NCBI GenBank assembly: GCA_946807835.1
Contig: OX327683.1
Location: 15,505,001-15,569,000 of the forward strand
DNA from: Ailanthus altissimus
Lineage: Eukaryota > Streptophyta > Magnoliopsida > Sapindales > Simaroubaceae
Direction: 5' to 3'
DNA: 64,000 nt
A program made the position numbers and the translations under genes. The number at the start of each line of letters is the position of its first letter. Positions within the stretch are counted from its first letter, which is position 1. The notes under the pieces are model-generated. The model was not told where the DNA came from. It did no database searches and saw only the letters and a program-made list of their open reading frames with translations. Shown here in pieces: positions 1 through 12,297 of the stretch.

Positions 1-2569
1 ATGCTTTTAATTATACACATACCTATAAAAGTTATACATCAATAAAGCCTCAACCCTCACATATAATGAAAAACAACAAATTATGTACCAAAACTATTAC
101 ATAAACATTAATTATGAGTTACACTAGACTTGTATTTAATCCCTATGCACTATACCCTATACTTTTTCATTGAAATATCAATGAAGATATATAAACCAAA
201 TGCTTAAAATTGACAAATTCTCTAGGTTTCATCAATTATAATCAACATTTGTCAGCTTAAACTTGCATCGTACTTACTCAAAAGATTCAAAATAAGCATC
301 TTATTAGATTAATTCATATTTCATATTAAACATTTCTCAGCAGCCTTAATTATTCATCTAATATAAAAACTTCATCTCTTAAACATGGTCTTAAAAAACT
401 TTTCCATCCACACACACAAAAGGTACAAATAAATATATATCACATAGGATCCATCTATGCTACTTAAACAACAACCATATTATATTTAATCAAATATCAT
501 TCAGTTGCAATTAAAAATTACATCAAGTATAGACAAGAACGGGTATATCTATAAAGTAAGGGTGCTTACCTAGGTAGTTAATGTTGGGGTATTAGTCTAT
601 ATCGCTTCAAAACTTAAACCTATCGGGTGTTTGTATGTGGTACACGTGTCCATTTTAAAATTCATATGCATACGCATCTAATACATACATATATGAATGA
701 TAAACGCAACGGAAGTTAGAAATCTAATTTTTTAAAATGAACACGATAAATTTTATTCGTTACGCTAATGAACAAAATATAAAGCATATTAATCAAATTA
801 ATACTAATGATTGAGAATATCACATGTCAAGTCTTCAGACTGAATTTGTAGTTAGAGTATAGTGTGAAACGACTCGTTGGCAGTTCTAAGACTCAACATG
901 GTGGGTTTGAGTCGCTTGAACAACAACTTATATTTTTCTAGCATTGGTTTAACAATTAAACCATGGGATTAACTCTTAATCCCCATAATCTAACACTTAG
1001 ACTATATTTATTTTGTTTTTGATGTATTCAACACTTAAATTTATCAAAATGAATAACTCAAATATAACAAAGTAACCATTTGTTTGGGAGAAAAAGATGA
1101 ATAGCAAAATAATTTTTTGCTATCAAGTTTTTTGTTGTTTTTAACACTTAAAACAAAATAATTTTCTTACTTTCAAAATTGGTTTGTAATCTTGTTTTGC
1201 TTTAAAAAGAAATAAAAACTATTTTCATCTTCATCCTTTCTCCATGACTCATACTTAAGCTCTCATCTCCACATCTTTCATTCAAGAATGAAAAACCCAA
1301 AATGAATTCACTTCACAACATATAGCCGGCCACTTTTTTTGGCTTTTATCATTTTGTTTGTTTCAAAGACAAAATTAATTCAATGCCAACCACCCACCCA
1401 CCACATCATGGTTTGCCACTTATTTTATTATATATTCATCAAATGAATATATATCTTTAATAAATGAATATATATCTTTAATAATTAGAAATATCTTCAT
1501 TTTGATTAACAAATTATTATTAAAAGAATTTTGCTTATTAAATAAACCAATCAAGTGTCCAATATTTGGACAAGAGTGGGTGGCCGGCCATCACATGTCT
1601 TTGACAAGAAAACTATCATTCAAGTCCTCAAGGTTTCATTTAATTTCTCTTTTAAATAACATTTACTTTAACTTAAATTATTTGCTTAATAAAATCTCGT
1701 TTTATTTAGCAATTAAGTTTTTAATAAAATATTTATTTTATTAATTTAACATGAGCTAATAATTAACTTTAGTTAAATTAACTAATTACTTAACTCTTAA
1801 GTAAAAATAAATATTTAGATTATTTAACATTTAAATAATCAATTAAAAAAAATAACTCTTCAGCCTTTAATAAACCTAACGTAGGTTCCACCTTACTCAA
1901 TATTTGAGTTAATTTAACCAAAGACTCAGAATGCGTTATGTGTCATTATTTAATTAATCAACAATAATTATTAATTAATTATTATACTTAATAATTAAGC
2001 ACTGACACGCACGCATTCTAAAGATTTCTGAAATAAATATTCGGTTGTGTTAAAAATTTTTCTCGGCCAAACTCTTGATAGAAAGCCGAGAATGAGATAG
2101 AGTTCTTGGTAAAGGAATTATGTGAGATTAAAGACCAGGATTTCAAAGCTAGAAGCTTATCCAAAGTTATTGTCTCGTACCCGCTCTAATGCTAAGGTTT
2201 CCACTTCCAGCGAGAGTGAACTCAACAATGTCAAATTAGATTACTGTGATAAATAAGGATGAAGTCAAGGATAATGTTGATTTGGTGACAGCAAACGAGG
2301 ATTATATTAGTGCCTTTTTTTTTTATTAAGGCATGTCGGCCCTGGTCGATCGTTTGATTGAGAGATGAGAGTTATAAAGGTTATGAGTGTATACTATAGT
2401 GGAATCGAGGAGGCAGATTGAAAGGGCACTTCAAGGTCACTCTTACTAAAAGATCACTCAAGGTTTACTAAAGGGTTAGGTTGGTTACACGCAGCCGTGT
2501 TGTGTTATAATTGTCTGGACATCTTGTTGATATTGAGGACATGTCATCATTGTGACGCAGTCAAATTTT
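1..2569. other. AT-rich non-coding stretch, no gene seen
   Basis: No frame here shows a recognisable protein; the longest open frame (1502-1744, plus strand) is low-complexity Leu/Ile/Asn/Lys typical of AT-rich DNA. GGCCGGCCA-type motifs occur near 1325 and 1581 in an otherwise AT-rich setting. The start TGTTGGGGTATTAG near 583 resembles an LTR start, but no partner end, PBS or target duplication was found, so no element is called. Confidence 0.6.
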
Positions 2570-2839
2570 ACTTTTAACTATGTTTATTGCAAATTTAGCT
2601 AACTCTTAATTGTTTACTTGCCTTGTTAAAATATCAACGGCATGAATTAGGGTTATTATAAATATTCATTCATTGAATGACAAAATTACATTACAAAAAA
2701 GCTGGAAAGGAAAAAAAAAAACTTACTAATAACAAAGAACAAAATTTTAAAAAAACAAAGTAAAATATCTCCGTTGTAGAGAATCAAACCTAGGAATTTC
2801 AGGTGAGAGCTGCAAGCCCTAGCCATATAGGCTTACAAC
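2570..2839 (-). repeat. SINE-like dispersed repeat, copy 1
   Basis: Read on the minus strand, 2839-2690 has the order of a tRNA-derived SINE: a degenerate A-box-like start, a B-box-like AGGTTTGATTCTC (2779-2791), then a T-rich tail containing TTTTGTT-type words. The same order recurs at 5215-5347 and 5950-6056. The flank 2570-2690 (TTTAGCTAACT, CTTGTTAAAATATCA) also matches the flank of copy 3 at 5850-5950, so the repeated unit may be longer than the SINE core. No target duplication was identified. Confidence 0.45.
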
Positions 2840-5214
2840 AGTGTTTTTAGAAGTTATTCTCCATAACTTTAATTATATCAGTATATATAATTTGATATAC
2901 TTTGTGGTTTGTTGATATTCACAACGTTTTTACTGCTCTTTTGATTTTATAATGCTACATTTTTGGCAGTTTACTTACTTTCTAATTGTTGAATTGGGAA
3001 ATGACGAAATAACAATTGTAGAAGAGATTAAGAAAAATAAATAATAAAACCCACTTGTTTTCTTAAAGAATAATAATCATTTAAAATACTTACTCATATT
3101 GAGAAGAATGGATTCCATTTTTTTAATCTATACATTGATAGTTTACTTATTGTGTTGTTAGTGGTTCAGTGTATATACTTGTTACATTAAACCCACTTGT
3201 ACTTTAATGATGGAGTATTTTATTTTATCATATAAAAGTGTTGACTTTATAGTTATATATATTAATGTTTTGATGATAATAAATTTTATATTAATTATAA
3301 TATATTAATTTATTATTAAGAGATTTAAATGCATAAGTGAGATAAATTAGAAGTAAGTAAAGCACTCATGAAAACTCAAGCACTTTAAGACTTCAACAAA
3401 TAGCATATTTAGAATTATACCTACATAAGATAGAAGATGTGTACAAACTTGAGAAAGCGAAGAGATAATTGTGTTAATTTTTCAAAAAATCTACAAAAAA
3501 AAATTTGGAGTTATTTACGAAAATTTATGGCCAAATCATTTAAGTATGCTGACGTTGGACCAAAGTGCAAATTTTGAAAGTTTCAAAAAATATATCAAAA
3601 AGTAAAAGATCAAAACTTTAATAGGATCACTGTAATGGCACTGTAGCAATAGGTGAATTATTATACAATAGTTTAAATACTGTAGCACATTGTAACAACG
3701 AAAAAGTTATTGTAGTAACAATTATTTTTTACTCTTTATAAGTACTTCACTCATTTGAAGCTTAAGGAGAAGAGAAAAATATCACATATTAGAATTGAGA
3801 GTCCTATTATTCTTATATCTTCATCTTAACTTATTTAGGAGTCTAAAATTTTTTGTATTTGTATTAATTCTTATATATTGAGTTTATTCAAGTATTTGTA
3901 AAAAATACTTTGAAAGTAGATTGCTTACTCTTTTGTTGTAAAGTTCAATTGGTATCATGGAAATTAATTTATTATAAAAGTTTTTTAATACCTTATAAGT
4001 TAAGTATATTGATTCTTGACCTTAGTTTAAAACATGCTAGTTGAATTCTCAAAGCAAATTACTTGTAGTGTGAACGTATGCTGTATGGAGTGCTGAACTA
4101 TATTAACATCTAGGTATTATTTCCTTTATCCTTTATTCTCTTATTTATTGTAATAATTTATTATTAAATTTATTTACATTTTAATAATAACATAAATTGT
4201 TCATATCAATATATTAATTTTTAAATATTCAATTCACTCCATCTTCGATTGCCTATTTTAAATTTTCAAGAAGTATATCAAATGACAATTGAAATTGGTA
4301 ACTAGTTATTGAAATTGGTAACTGAATAACCATAGCATAATTTTTCAATAATGTTGCCCATGACATATAATATTAAAAGTGCATAATAATTAAGGAATAA
4401 ATACCCTTAATTCATGTATATGAATCTTTATTCAATACCAAAGAAATCACTTCTGATGAAAAAAATGCGCAAGTGCACATAACTATATTTAGTATTATGA
4501 ACTATCAGATTAGACAAGTGTTGTCCATTCTAAGTCATCAATTACTGTACTTTTTAGCCATGGTTTGATGTACTCGGCATTTATTTTATCTAACACACGG
4601 CTACACGCAGCTAAGAGAACTTTGTCAACTTAAGGTTCAACCCCTGGACGCCAATAGAGTTGCCAATGGAATAAATTAATCCTAACCATACATGTGCACA
4701 ACTACAGTAACGAACGCATGTGATGTTGCCATTGGCTTCATTTGGAGGGTGAGAATGGAGTGTTTTGTTTTTGTATAACTTTTTGCCTTTTGTTAACTTC
4801 TTGCCGATCGAGAATTGAAAGAATTCTAACTACAGGAAAATCTTGACATCGCAACCGAGGATAATGATAGCGGCGGGGAATCTATAATTACCAATCTTTG
4901 CCGACAATTATGATTTCTACTTGAGCAGTGGAGTTAACGTTTTTTTTCTCCCTTGAATTTATATACTTAAGGGATCCAACTATTTGATGTCGCCTCGAGG
5001 CCGCCAACATTAAATGCTTATGAAAGAGTCACAAGCTCCTTATAAGGATAGAATTGGCATTGTATTCTGTTTATTTTTTTTCAAAAACATTATTTTTGCT
5101 CTGATATTACAGCAAAGTTGGGATGACATCAGATGGAGTTTCTCAATATAAGAAAACCATATTCCATTTTAAGCATTAAAAAAACAAGTCGATGGGATGT
5201 TAATTAGACTATGA
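2840..5214. other. AT-rich non-coding stretch, no gene seen
   Basis: No convincing coding frame on either strand. A short direct repeat (TTGAAATTGGTAACT) occurs near 4288 and 4310. The stretch 3610-3770 carries repeated CTGTAGCA/TTGTAGTAAC words like those in the gypsy LTRs further along, but no element ends can be defined. Confidence 0.55.
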
Positions 5215-5347
5215 GCACATAAAACACATTAAAAAAAAAATGCTAAAAACCTTTTGTAGAAACAAAATAAAAAATTTTCGTTGTCGAGATTTGAACCCGA
5301 GATTTTCGTGTGAGAGCCGAAAGGCCTAACCATGTAAGCTACAATCG
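5215..5347 (-). repeat. SINE-like repeat, copy 2 (best preserved)
   Basis: On the minus strand this copy has an A-box-like TAGCTTACATGGTTAGGC (5341-5323), then about 25 bases later a good B-box GGGTTCAAATCTC (5298-5286), then an A/T-rich body ending in a run of T. This is the internal RNA polymerase III promoter layout of tRNA-derived SINEs. It is not a functional tRNA gene: no cloverleaf with an anticodon stem could be drawn and the 3' acceptor is missing. The orientation is inferred from the A-to-B box order. Confidence 0.5.
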
Positions 5348-5699
5348 TTTACATCTTAGTTTGAATTACTCATACTACTTTCAAGTAATTGTTCATACTA
5401 TTATGAACAACTTTTTAATAAATTGCATTATGTGTTACATTTGTTTTTGGCAATTATAGCTCCCAGCGATAAAAAATGACTAATAAAACATTTTCTCACC
5501 TCCTCTTAGTTCTAATATCAATTTAATGATTGTGTGTGCAAATTATGGGCCCTAGCAATATTGTCTTTTATCACTGGGGACAAGTTAATATATTGAAATA
5601 AATATTGTTGCTTTATTGTCAAATTTTTAACTCAAAAATATTTCTGGCTAACAACTATCAACTGTCCTTAAACACATATCGTAACGATGTAATGCCTTC

Positions 5700-5949
5700 T
5701 ATACACTGGTAATTTTTTAGGTTTTTAACATATAACTTCACATAGACCATTCATATGAATATAGAGAATCATATAAATATCAGATGGTGCAAGTTATATA
5801 GGGAATCATATAACTTCACATAGACCATTCACATATAATGTTTAACTGTGGTTTATTGTATTTAGCTAACTTTTAGCTATTTACATATCTTGTTAAAATA
5901 TCAGATGGTGCAAGTTAGGGTAAGATTTAGATTTTAACTTACTAAGAAC
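5700..5949. repeat. Short direct duplications
   Basis: CATATAACTTCACATAGACC starts at 5729 and again at 5807 (offset 78), and ATCAGATGGTGCAAGTTA occurs near 5780 and near 5909. This indicates local tandem duplication next to SINE-like copy 3. No coding potential is seen. Confidence 0.6.
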
Positions 5950-6056
5950 ACAGTAAAAACATAAAACACTTTAATAAAACAAAAGAAAAACACTTATAGA
6001 AAAGAAGAAAATTTTCCATTGCTGAGATTGAAACCTGAAACTTTAATAAATTGCAT
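5950..6056 (-). repeat. SINE-like repeat, copy 3 (truncated)
   Basis: The minus strand shows the B-box-like AGGTTTCAATCTC (6036-6024) followed by a T-rich tail resembling copies 1 and 2 (TTTTGTTTTATTAAAG and a shared TGTTTTATGT end). The A-box side is missing or too diverged, so this copy looks 5'-truncated. Confidence 0.4.
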
Positions 6057-6426
6057 TGTACTTCACTTTACTAAGATAATGATACACTTTTTAAATAGTA
6101 TCTCAAATATTTTTATTTTAAATAATATATTAAATAATTATTAAATTGTGAAATAGTATAATAAATAACTTTAAAAATTATATCATTTTATCACTCATTA
6201 ATTATTTAATATAAAAATTTGAGATGAAAAATTTAAAATACTATTTAAAAAGCATAGCATGATTCTTTTAATAAATAGGCTACAATGGTATTTTTTGAAG
6301 TGACTCTCATTATAAATATTATATTACTAAATAAGTCTTTTTTGTATTTTTGCTTTTGATACAAAGTTAATAAGTCCTTTTACTACATCATTAATTCATA
6401 TTTGATAATCTCTAAATAGGTATTTT

Positions 6427-6948
6427 TAGGGTTGGATAATTTCGGGTTCGGATCGGGTTTAAAATTTTTTGACCCCTACCTGAACCTGATTGAGAAGCCT
6501 AAATGTGTCCCGATCGAGACACATTTTGGGTCAGGACAAATCCTGACCCGACCTCGGATAGAGTGGGAAAATTTCAATTTTTTTAAAAAAAAATTATTTT
6601 GAAACGATTTAGTTTTGATTCAGGTTCAGGACGGGTCAGGACAATTCGGGACGATTCAGGTCGGATTTGGGATAATTCAGGACGGGTTTGGGATAATTCG
6701 AGACAATTCAAGACAGTTTGAGACGGTTCGGGATGGGTGGGAAATTTCTGTTTGGGACGGTTCGGGTATAGTTCGGAATGGATCAAAAATTCCCGTTCGG
6801 GTTCGAGAATTTTTCGAACCCGACCTGTCCCGTTTAGGACAAAAACTTCTGTCCCGAACGAGTCCCGAACCCATTCCCATTTTCGTCCTAACTCAAAATT
6901 TTAGGACAAATTGAAACAGAACGAGTTAAGAAATAATGCCCACCCCTA
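6427..6948. mobile_element. hAT-type MITE with degenerate GGGTTCGGGAC tandem words
   Basis: The element starts TAGGGTTGGATAAT and ends ATGCCCACCCCTA, so the ends are inverted repeats of the hAT-MITE TAGGGGTGGGCA type. The flanking octamers GGTATTTT (6419-6426) and AATATTTT (6949-6956) match at 6 of 8 positions, consistent with an aged 8 bp target duplication. The interior is a loose array of words such as GGGACGGTTCGGGAT. This makes overlapping open frames on both strands (6583-6914) that translate into Pro/Ser/Arg- or Gly/Asp-rich repeats and should not be read as genes. Confidence 0.65.
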
Positions 6949-7254
6949 AATATTTTACAGGGACCACGACCACTTGTATCTAATTTCTCGTCTGAGAAAT
7001 AATTGTTACATCCATAAATTGAACACATATATCCTTTAAGAAAGTAACTTTATGAAGGTAGATGGATCAATATAGCTAATTGTACCACACGTGGCAATAA
7101 CCTATATTACTTCATCATTGGGACGAGTACATATAATTGAATAACATAAATGCACACCTTCCACTTATGCACATTATTAACATTCTCAGTCACCGAACAA
7201 CTCACACAGTGCATCTATCCGATCACGTAACTAATATACTTCTATCAGCTTCAG

Positions 7255-7273
7255 ATATATATATATATATATA
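7255..7273. repeat. (AT)n microsatellite
   Basis: A run of about nine AT dinucleotides in AT-rich intergenic DNA. Confidence 0.8.
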
Positions 7274-7430
7274 AATGTCCTAAAAAAAACCCTTCTCCAT
7301 CATTATAGAACACGACTCCATCACACCTATATTTTCCCTATTTTTAACCTTATATTAGCCTACAATTAGAGTACAATCTTCATTCGAAAGAATAAATCGC
7401 CATTGATTGTAAAGTTTAATGAAAACCCAT

Positions 7431-9002
7431 TGTTTATGCTCAAAATGTAATACGATTATTACAAAATAGATTGAGGTGTCGATCCTACGAGGAAGCTTTT
7501 GAAAAAATAGGTTAGCGAAATAAAATTATTAAAATTGTAACAAAGGAGAAGATTAAATGCGATAATGATATAAAAAAGGTAAAATTAAATGTGAATGAAG
7601 GAAGAAAATCATAATGATATGAGTAAGGCTTTGAGAGTCACTAATATGCTTCATAAATCTATTCTATACTTTAATTTAATATTTCTAACTCAACTGAAAG
7701 TTTTACATCCCAAAAGTCAATCAGAAGATATGTATAATATGACACATTTAATAATAAATGTATTTGACATTATTAAACTCTTTGTAACCTTTATCACAAA
7801 CCATGTTCATCTATACAAGTTATCTAAGATTAACAATATATCATTTTGACAATATTACAGTAAAAAATTAATTTGTAAAATAATGTAACCAGTAACAATT
7901 ATAATTCGACGAGAATCACTTAAAGAAAATATGACTGAAAATATATGAAATATGAGAATTATAACCTCTGAATTATAAAAAAAAAATAATATATAAAAGT
8001 TTAGACACAACAAACTTACAACATTGTAGCTTTTAACAAAGAATTAAAGTCTAGAAGTAAATTTATTACACATACAAGTTCATCTCTAGTCTTGCCAAGA
8101 ACTTTAGTTTAGCTTACAATTCATTTTTATGAATATTAAAGAAAAGTATTTAAGAAATTATAAGACATGAAAATGTCCATCAGCCTCCTAAGGGTGCCCT
8201 TATATAGGTAATGAATGAAAACATATTTAAAGTGACTTTAATCTTCAATAATTTAGGCCATTATCTCATTCACTTAATTACCACACCTTTTTGACAATAG
8301 AAATGATCAATGTAACCTTTTTGGTCAACATAAAATTTGTAACATTTTGTCTCTTCTTTCCCTAGCCACTAGGTTCATGCAATTTGAATTAGTATCTAAT
8401 GAGATATGAATAAAATATCAAAGATACATCAGATTTTGACTAACAACCCTTTTGCCAATTTATAACACAATTTGGTCTATGATAATGACTACTTTGGACT
8501 TTGCTATCAATATAAAAGTTGTAGATAATTGAGTTAATATTTCTCAACTTTAAGAATCATACTTATTGGACATTTTTTTTGTGAAATACGGTCAAAATAC
8601 GGGAGATGGGTCAAGTTGAGCGGAAGTTATAATCCAGTTCTGTTTTATCCTAATTTTGGCCCATAAAATATTAGATTTGACTTTTTAACTGTTCTTCAAC
8701 TTTGTATAAGATTAAGTCATGTTACTCCAGGTTCAAGTATTTCTTCATTTTAATTTCTACATTGAGAGATACATTCATTTTACTAAACTTGTAAAAATAA
8801 CATCTATTAATCACAATTTAAGGATAACACTTAGAAAAAGGGTAGTCCTGCGTCTTCACCTTTCAATCGAGCAACTGTGTTTCTTTGTCTTAGGATTCCA
8901 ACAGAGGTTATTCAAATTTAAAAATACAAAAATGCTAAACTTAGTGACATTAAATGGTGACTAAATCTATTTAAAAAAATATGCATTTTATTGTGCTCAT
9001 CA
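7431..9002 (-). mobile_element. Probable solo LTR of a gypsy-type element
   Basis: On the minus strand it starts TGATGAGCACAATAAAATGC and ends about 1.57 kb later in ...CATAAACA. Its outer words parallel the LTR at 59366-60501 (TGATGAGCACTTAAAAT at one end, a CTCAAA(A)TGTA block at the other). Both also contain a GTGAAATACGG/GTGAGATACGG word near the middle. Flanks are CCCAT (7426-7430) and CCCAA (9003-9007), a 4 of 5 match to a target duplication. No gag-pol sequence is attached, hence solo. The alternative is a 3' LTR, with the GGG next to it as the polypurine tract of a lost internal region. Confidence 0.55.
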
Positions 9003-9007
9003 CCCAA

Positions 9008-10477
9008 ATATAAGAATTTTGATCATCTAAAGCATGAAAAAGCTAGGAATCCCTTAAAGATAGGTATTGCTATGGCACTTTAATCTTAAGGTGAATAACT
9101 TCAAATAGCAAACATGATGCCTTGAATTTTGATCTATTACTGAAAAATTTAGGCTAAGCAATAAGTAAATAAGGATGTAACTACCTCATGCCTTCCATAC
9201 ACCTAGATGCTCAGTCATTTTTTGTCATTTGCAGATACGAGTTATGCATGATTATAGTCATTCCTACAAAACTCACATAACATGTAACCCAGTGCACCCT
9301 TCCCAAGTTTATAGGCATATATACCTATTTGGGTTTATAAATTGAAACATCACAATTTGCACTTTAAAAAAGAAAAAACCCAACAAATGCACATTTTATG
9401 GACATTTACCTTGTTAATATCACTCCACACAATGTTACTCTCCGTGTACTTGGCCACACTAAATTCCATTTGATAGAATGAGGAGGCTTACGACCATTTG
9501 CTAGCTCCATCCATATTATTTACACCAATGCCTGCTAATATTGGAACATATGAACTGTTACCCATGCTTGTCACTTAACTGCCATCTCAAGCAGCCAATC
9601 TCACCACATTTTGTTACAAAACATTATGCATAATAACTCATCCAGAATTCAACATCTACATATCTGCACTTGATGGGCATGTTCAGGCCTTTCTTTTTGA
9701 CTTATTTATAATGAGGGACAAGTAGGTTTTAATGTGATGAAATAGACATTCAAAACATTATCCAAACACGTAAATCAACAATAATATCACAGGATATTCT
9801 AACAACTCTATTAATATCTGTTTCATGTGAATACAAGAGTGTGTTGTATATCTTATTTACATCATCTTTAAGCCATCTGCTATTAACAATCTTCATGAAC
9901 TAATCCATACCTACAGTGGCCTCGATGTTGCACATACTAGTGACAATTAGTGTTCCACCACCAATAGAAAACCATTCAGAAAATTTCTTTTGTTGGCGTT
10001 AATCGGGGCCATGGGATCTTTCGCAATGTCATTGTAACTATGTGCGTCCTTATTGCGTTGAATTTCTGTAAGATGAATATAATTAGATTGACTTAATTTA
10101 CATAGTTCCTCTACGGTGGTTATTTCACTGCCTTCTTTTTTTAAAATTCATTCCATTGTCATTGCCAAACAACTCACCCCCTTCCTATCATAAGTTAATA
10201 TGTTCATGTCATCAACATTAACTAATTTTGTAAATATCTGCACATATCAATTGCGAATTAAGTTTTTCCAATGTCATACACATTGTTGTTTACCACCCTT
10301 GATAGAAATAATGTTATTTTTAATGTGAGACATCTAATCTTCTCCATTGCCACCATGTAGTGGCAAGCTATTACTTTCAACAAATCCTCTTTTAAATTAT
10401 GTAATAAGATATGCTATCTTGGATAGGCTGCACAGTTGAGAAACTATTGCTTTGAACGCCCTGCTTTATCTTTCAAT
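9008..10477. other. Unassigned relic sequence (left of copia insertion)
   Basis: This is continuous, across the copia insertion, with 17820-18288. On the minus strand several short frames read as protein-like text between stops, but I could not tie them to a family with confidence. Treat it as an old, unidentified coding or transposon relic. Confidence 0.4.
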
Positions 10478-10482
10478 TCATT

Positions 10483-10672
10483 TGTGAGAAATATAAAGAG
10501 GACTATATTTCATTATGTCGAATAATATACAAGATTTGTATTTATATATGCCTAAGACATATATATAATAGGAAATAATATTTTACATTAATGATATATA
10601 TATATATATATATATATGGTAGGTGAGTATAAAGGAATTATTCTGGAATCATTCCAGAATAATTCCTTAATA
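10483..10672 (-). repeat. Copia 3' LTR
   Basis: 190 bp copy matching 17624-17814; on the minus strand it runs TATTAAGG...TTTCTCACA. It contains a (TA)n tract and, at its outer edge, an exact inverted repeat with 18 bp arms AAGGAATTATTCTGGAAT around one base (10632-10668). The 5' LTR has a shortened version of that palindrome, so the two LTRs differ mainly here and in the (TA)n region. Confidence 0.92.
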
Positions 10673-10684
10673 CCCTTCCTCAAA
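10673..10684 (-). other. Copia polypurine tract
   Basis: On the minus strand GTTTGAGGAAGGG abuts the start of the 3' LTR. That is the expected place for the primer of plus-strand DNA synthesis. Confidence 0.8.
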
Positions 10685-10954
10685 CTTAAGATAACGCAGT
10701 AGAAGTAAGCTTGAGTTTGGAGACTAGATCATGAAAACGGCAAGGAAGTAGAGATTTGGTAAAGATATCAGCAGGCTGCTCCTCAGATGAGATGAAGTGG
10801 AGCATGATAGTGCTTTGAGAAACGTGTTACTGAACAAAATGATAATTTTGTTTCAATATATTTAGTCCGCTCATTAAAAACATCATAGTGGGCAATTTGG
10901 ATAACACTTTAATTATCACAATAAAGAGGTGCAGCTCTAGTGTGAGAAATACCC

Positions 10955-11336
10955 ATATCTTCAAGAAGCCAGCAGAGCTAAATAATCTCTTGGGTAGTAT
11001 TTACAAGAGCATGGTACTTAGCTTCAGTACTCGAGTGAGCAATAGTTGTCTGTTTCTTACTTTTTTATGAAAGAAGAGAATCACCCAAGAAAAGACAAAA
11101 TTCAATAGTTGATCGTTGATCCATAAGATCACCCTCCCAATCTGCATCAGCATAATCTCATAACATGAGAGGAGAATGAGCCAAAAAATAGAGACTATAA
11201 AAATTGTACCTTTGACATAATGTAAGATATGAAGAACTGCTGCATAATGAGAGGTACGAGGAGCGGCTATAAATTGACTAACAACATGAACAATGTCTGG
11301 GTGAGTAACTGTAAAGTAGAACAAACTACCAACCAA
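10955..11336 (-). pseudogene. Copia RNase H domain (broken)
   Basis: Copia RNase H degrades the RNA strand of the RNA/DNA hybrid during reverse transcription. The region begins with the conserved linker motif VGSLFYFTVTHPDI and the AAPRTSHYAAVLHILHYVKGT block that precede RNase H. After a frameshift it gives YADADW...GDLMDQRST...KSKKQT and SSTEAKYHAL, the standard copia RNase H motifs (Asp of the DADW segment, Glu of TEAKY). At least one frameshift and several stops break it. It directly follows reverse transcriptase and precedes the polypurine tract, as in intact copia elements. Confidence 0.85.
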
Positions 11337-11381
11337 TTGACGATAAAGGGTAGCATCACTGAGAAAAGTACCATCAAAGGA

Positions 11382-12297
11382 TCAGAGTTTGGCATTAGGC
11401 TCTAGGGGAGTGGAGGCAGTCTTACTGTCTGTCAACCCAGCTTTAGCAAGTAGATCGGATGCATATTTAGCCTTAGTAAGATAATACTCAGTAGAGTCAG
11501 ATAGTACTTCAAGGCTAAGGAAATAACTAAGGTTGCCAAGATCTTTTATTTTAAAGTGTTGTTGAAAAAAGTTATTGAGAGTGAAAATACCAACAAGATC
11601 ATCACCCGTGATAATCATATCATCAACATATAGAAGAAGAAGAACACAACCTTGTGTTGTCTTGCCGACAAAAAGAGCTGAGTCATAAGGACTAGAATAA
11701 AAACCATGCTGAAGAATAGTCCCACTAAACTTTACAAACCATGCACAAGGAGCTTGTTTAAGACCATATAGAGCATGACAAAATTTACAGACTTTGCCTA
11801 GAGGATGTGGATAACCAAGAAGAGGCTTCATATACATTTCTTCAGTAAGATTACCATTAAGGAAAGCATTTTTGACATCCATCTAAAATAATGCCCAACT
11901 ACGAACTGCAGCAGCAGCCAATAAACTTCGAATAGAAGTAAGTCTAGTAACTGGGGCAAAAGTTTCTTCATAATCAATTTCATATTCTTGAATAAATCAT
12001 TTGGCAACAAGGTAGGCTTTATAACGCTCAATAGATCCATCAGATTTAATCTTGATTTTATACACCTATTTGCATCAAATGACAGTTTTATTAAATGAAA
12101 GAGTAACAAAATTCTAAGTATGCGACTTCTCAAGGGCCTGCAATTTTGCTGTCATTGCTTGCTGCCAAACAAGATTAGAACTAGCATCAGAATATGATTG
12201 AGAGTCATATAAAGAAAGGGTAGTAGAGAAACAGTGATAATCACGAAATTTAACAAGAAGTTCTCTTACCCGAGATAAACAACGAAGAGAGGGTATT
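11382..12297 (-). pseudogene. Copia reverse transcriptase (broken)
   Basis: This domain copies the element RNA into DNA. Visible motifs in order are MDVKNAFLNGNL, KFCHALYGLKQAPCAWF and the catalytic LLLLYVDDMIITGDD (the YVDD lies near 11620-11635), then KIKDLGNLSYFLSLEV and LTDSKTASTPLEPN, all diagnostic of copia. The N-terminal part (about 11880-12297) is shifted into other frames and contains stops, including in the segment that should read as the first RT motif. The upstream end is cut at 12297, where the solo LTR inserted; the frame resumes beyond 15154. Confidence 0.9.

Noticed and set aside
1502..1744. 80-residue plus-strand open frame
   Set aside because: Low-complexity Leu/Asn/Ile/Lys composition expected from AT-rich DNA, with no conserved motif.
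583..2040. Possible copia LTR beginning TGTTGGGGTATTAG
   Set aside because: No matching end, target duplication, primer site or second copy in the window.
5281..5345. Possible tRNA gene
   Set aside because: Only A- and B-box-like words are present; no cloverleaf with an anticodon loop or acceptor stem can be drawn, and two related copies nearby point to a SINE.
6583..6914. Overlapping open frames on both strands with repeated Pro/Ser/Arg or Gly/Asp words
   Set aside because: They come from the degenerate tandem words inside the MITE at 6427-6948; frames on both strands of a repeat are not evidence of a gene.
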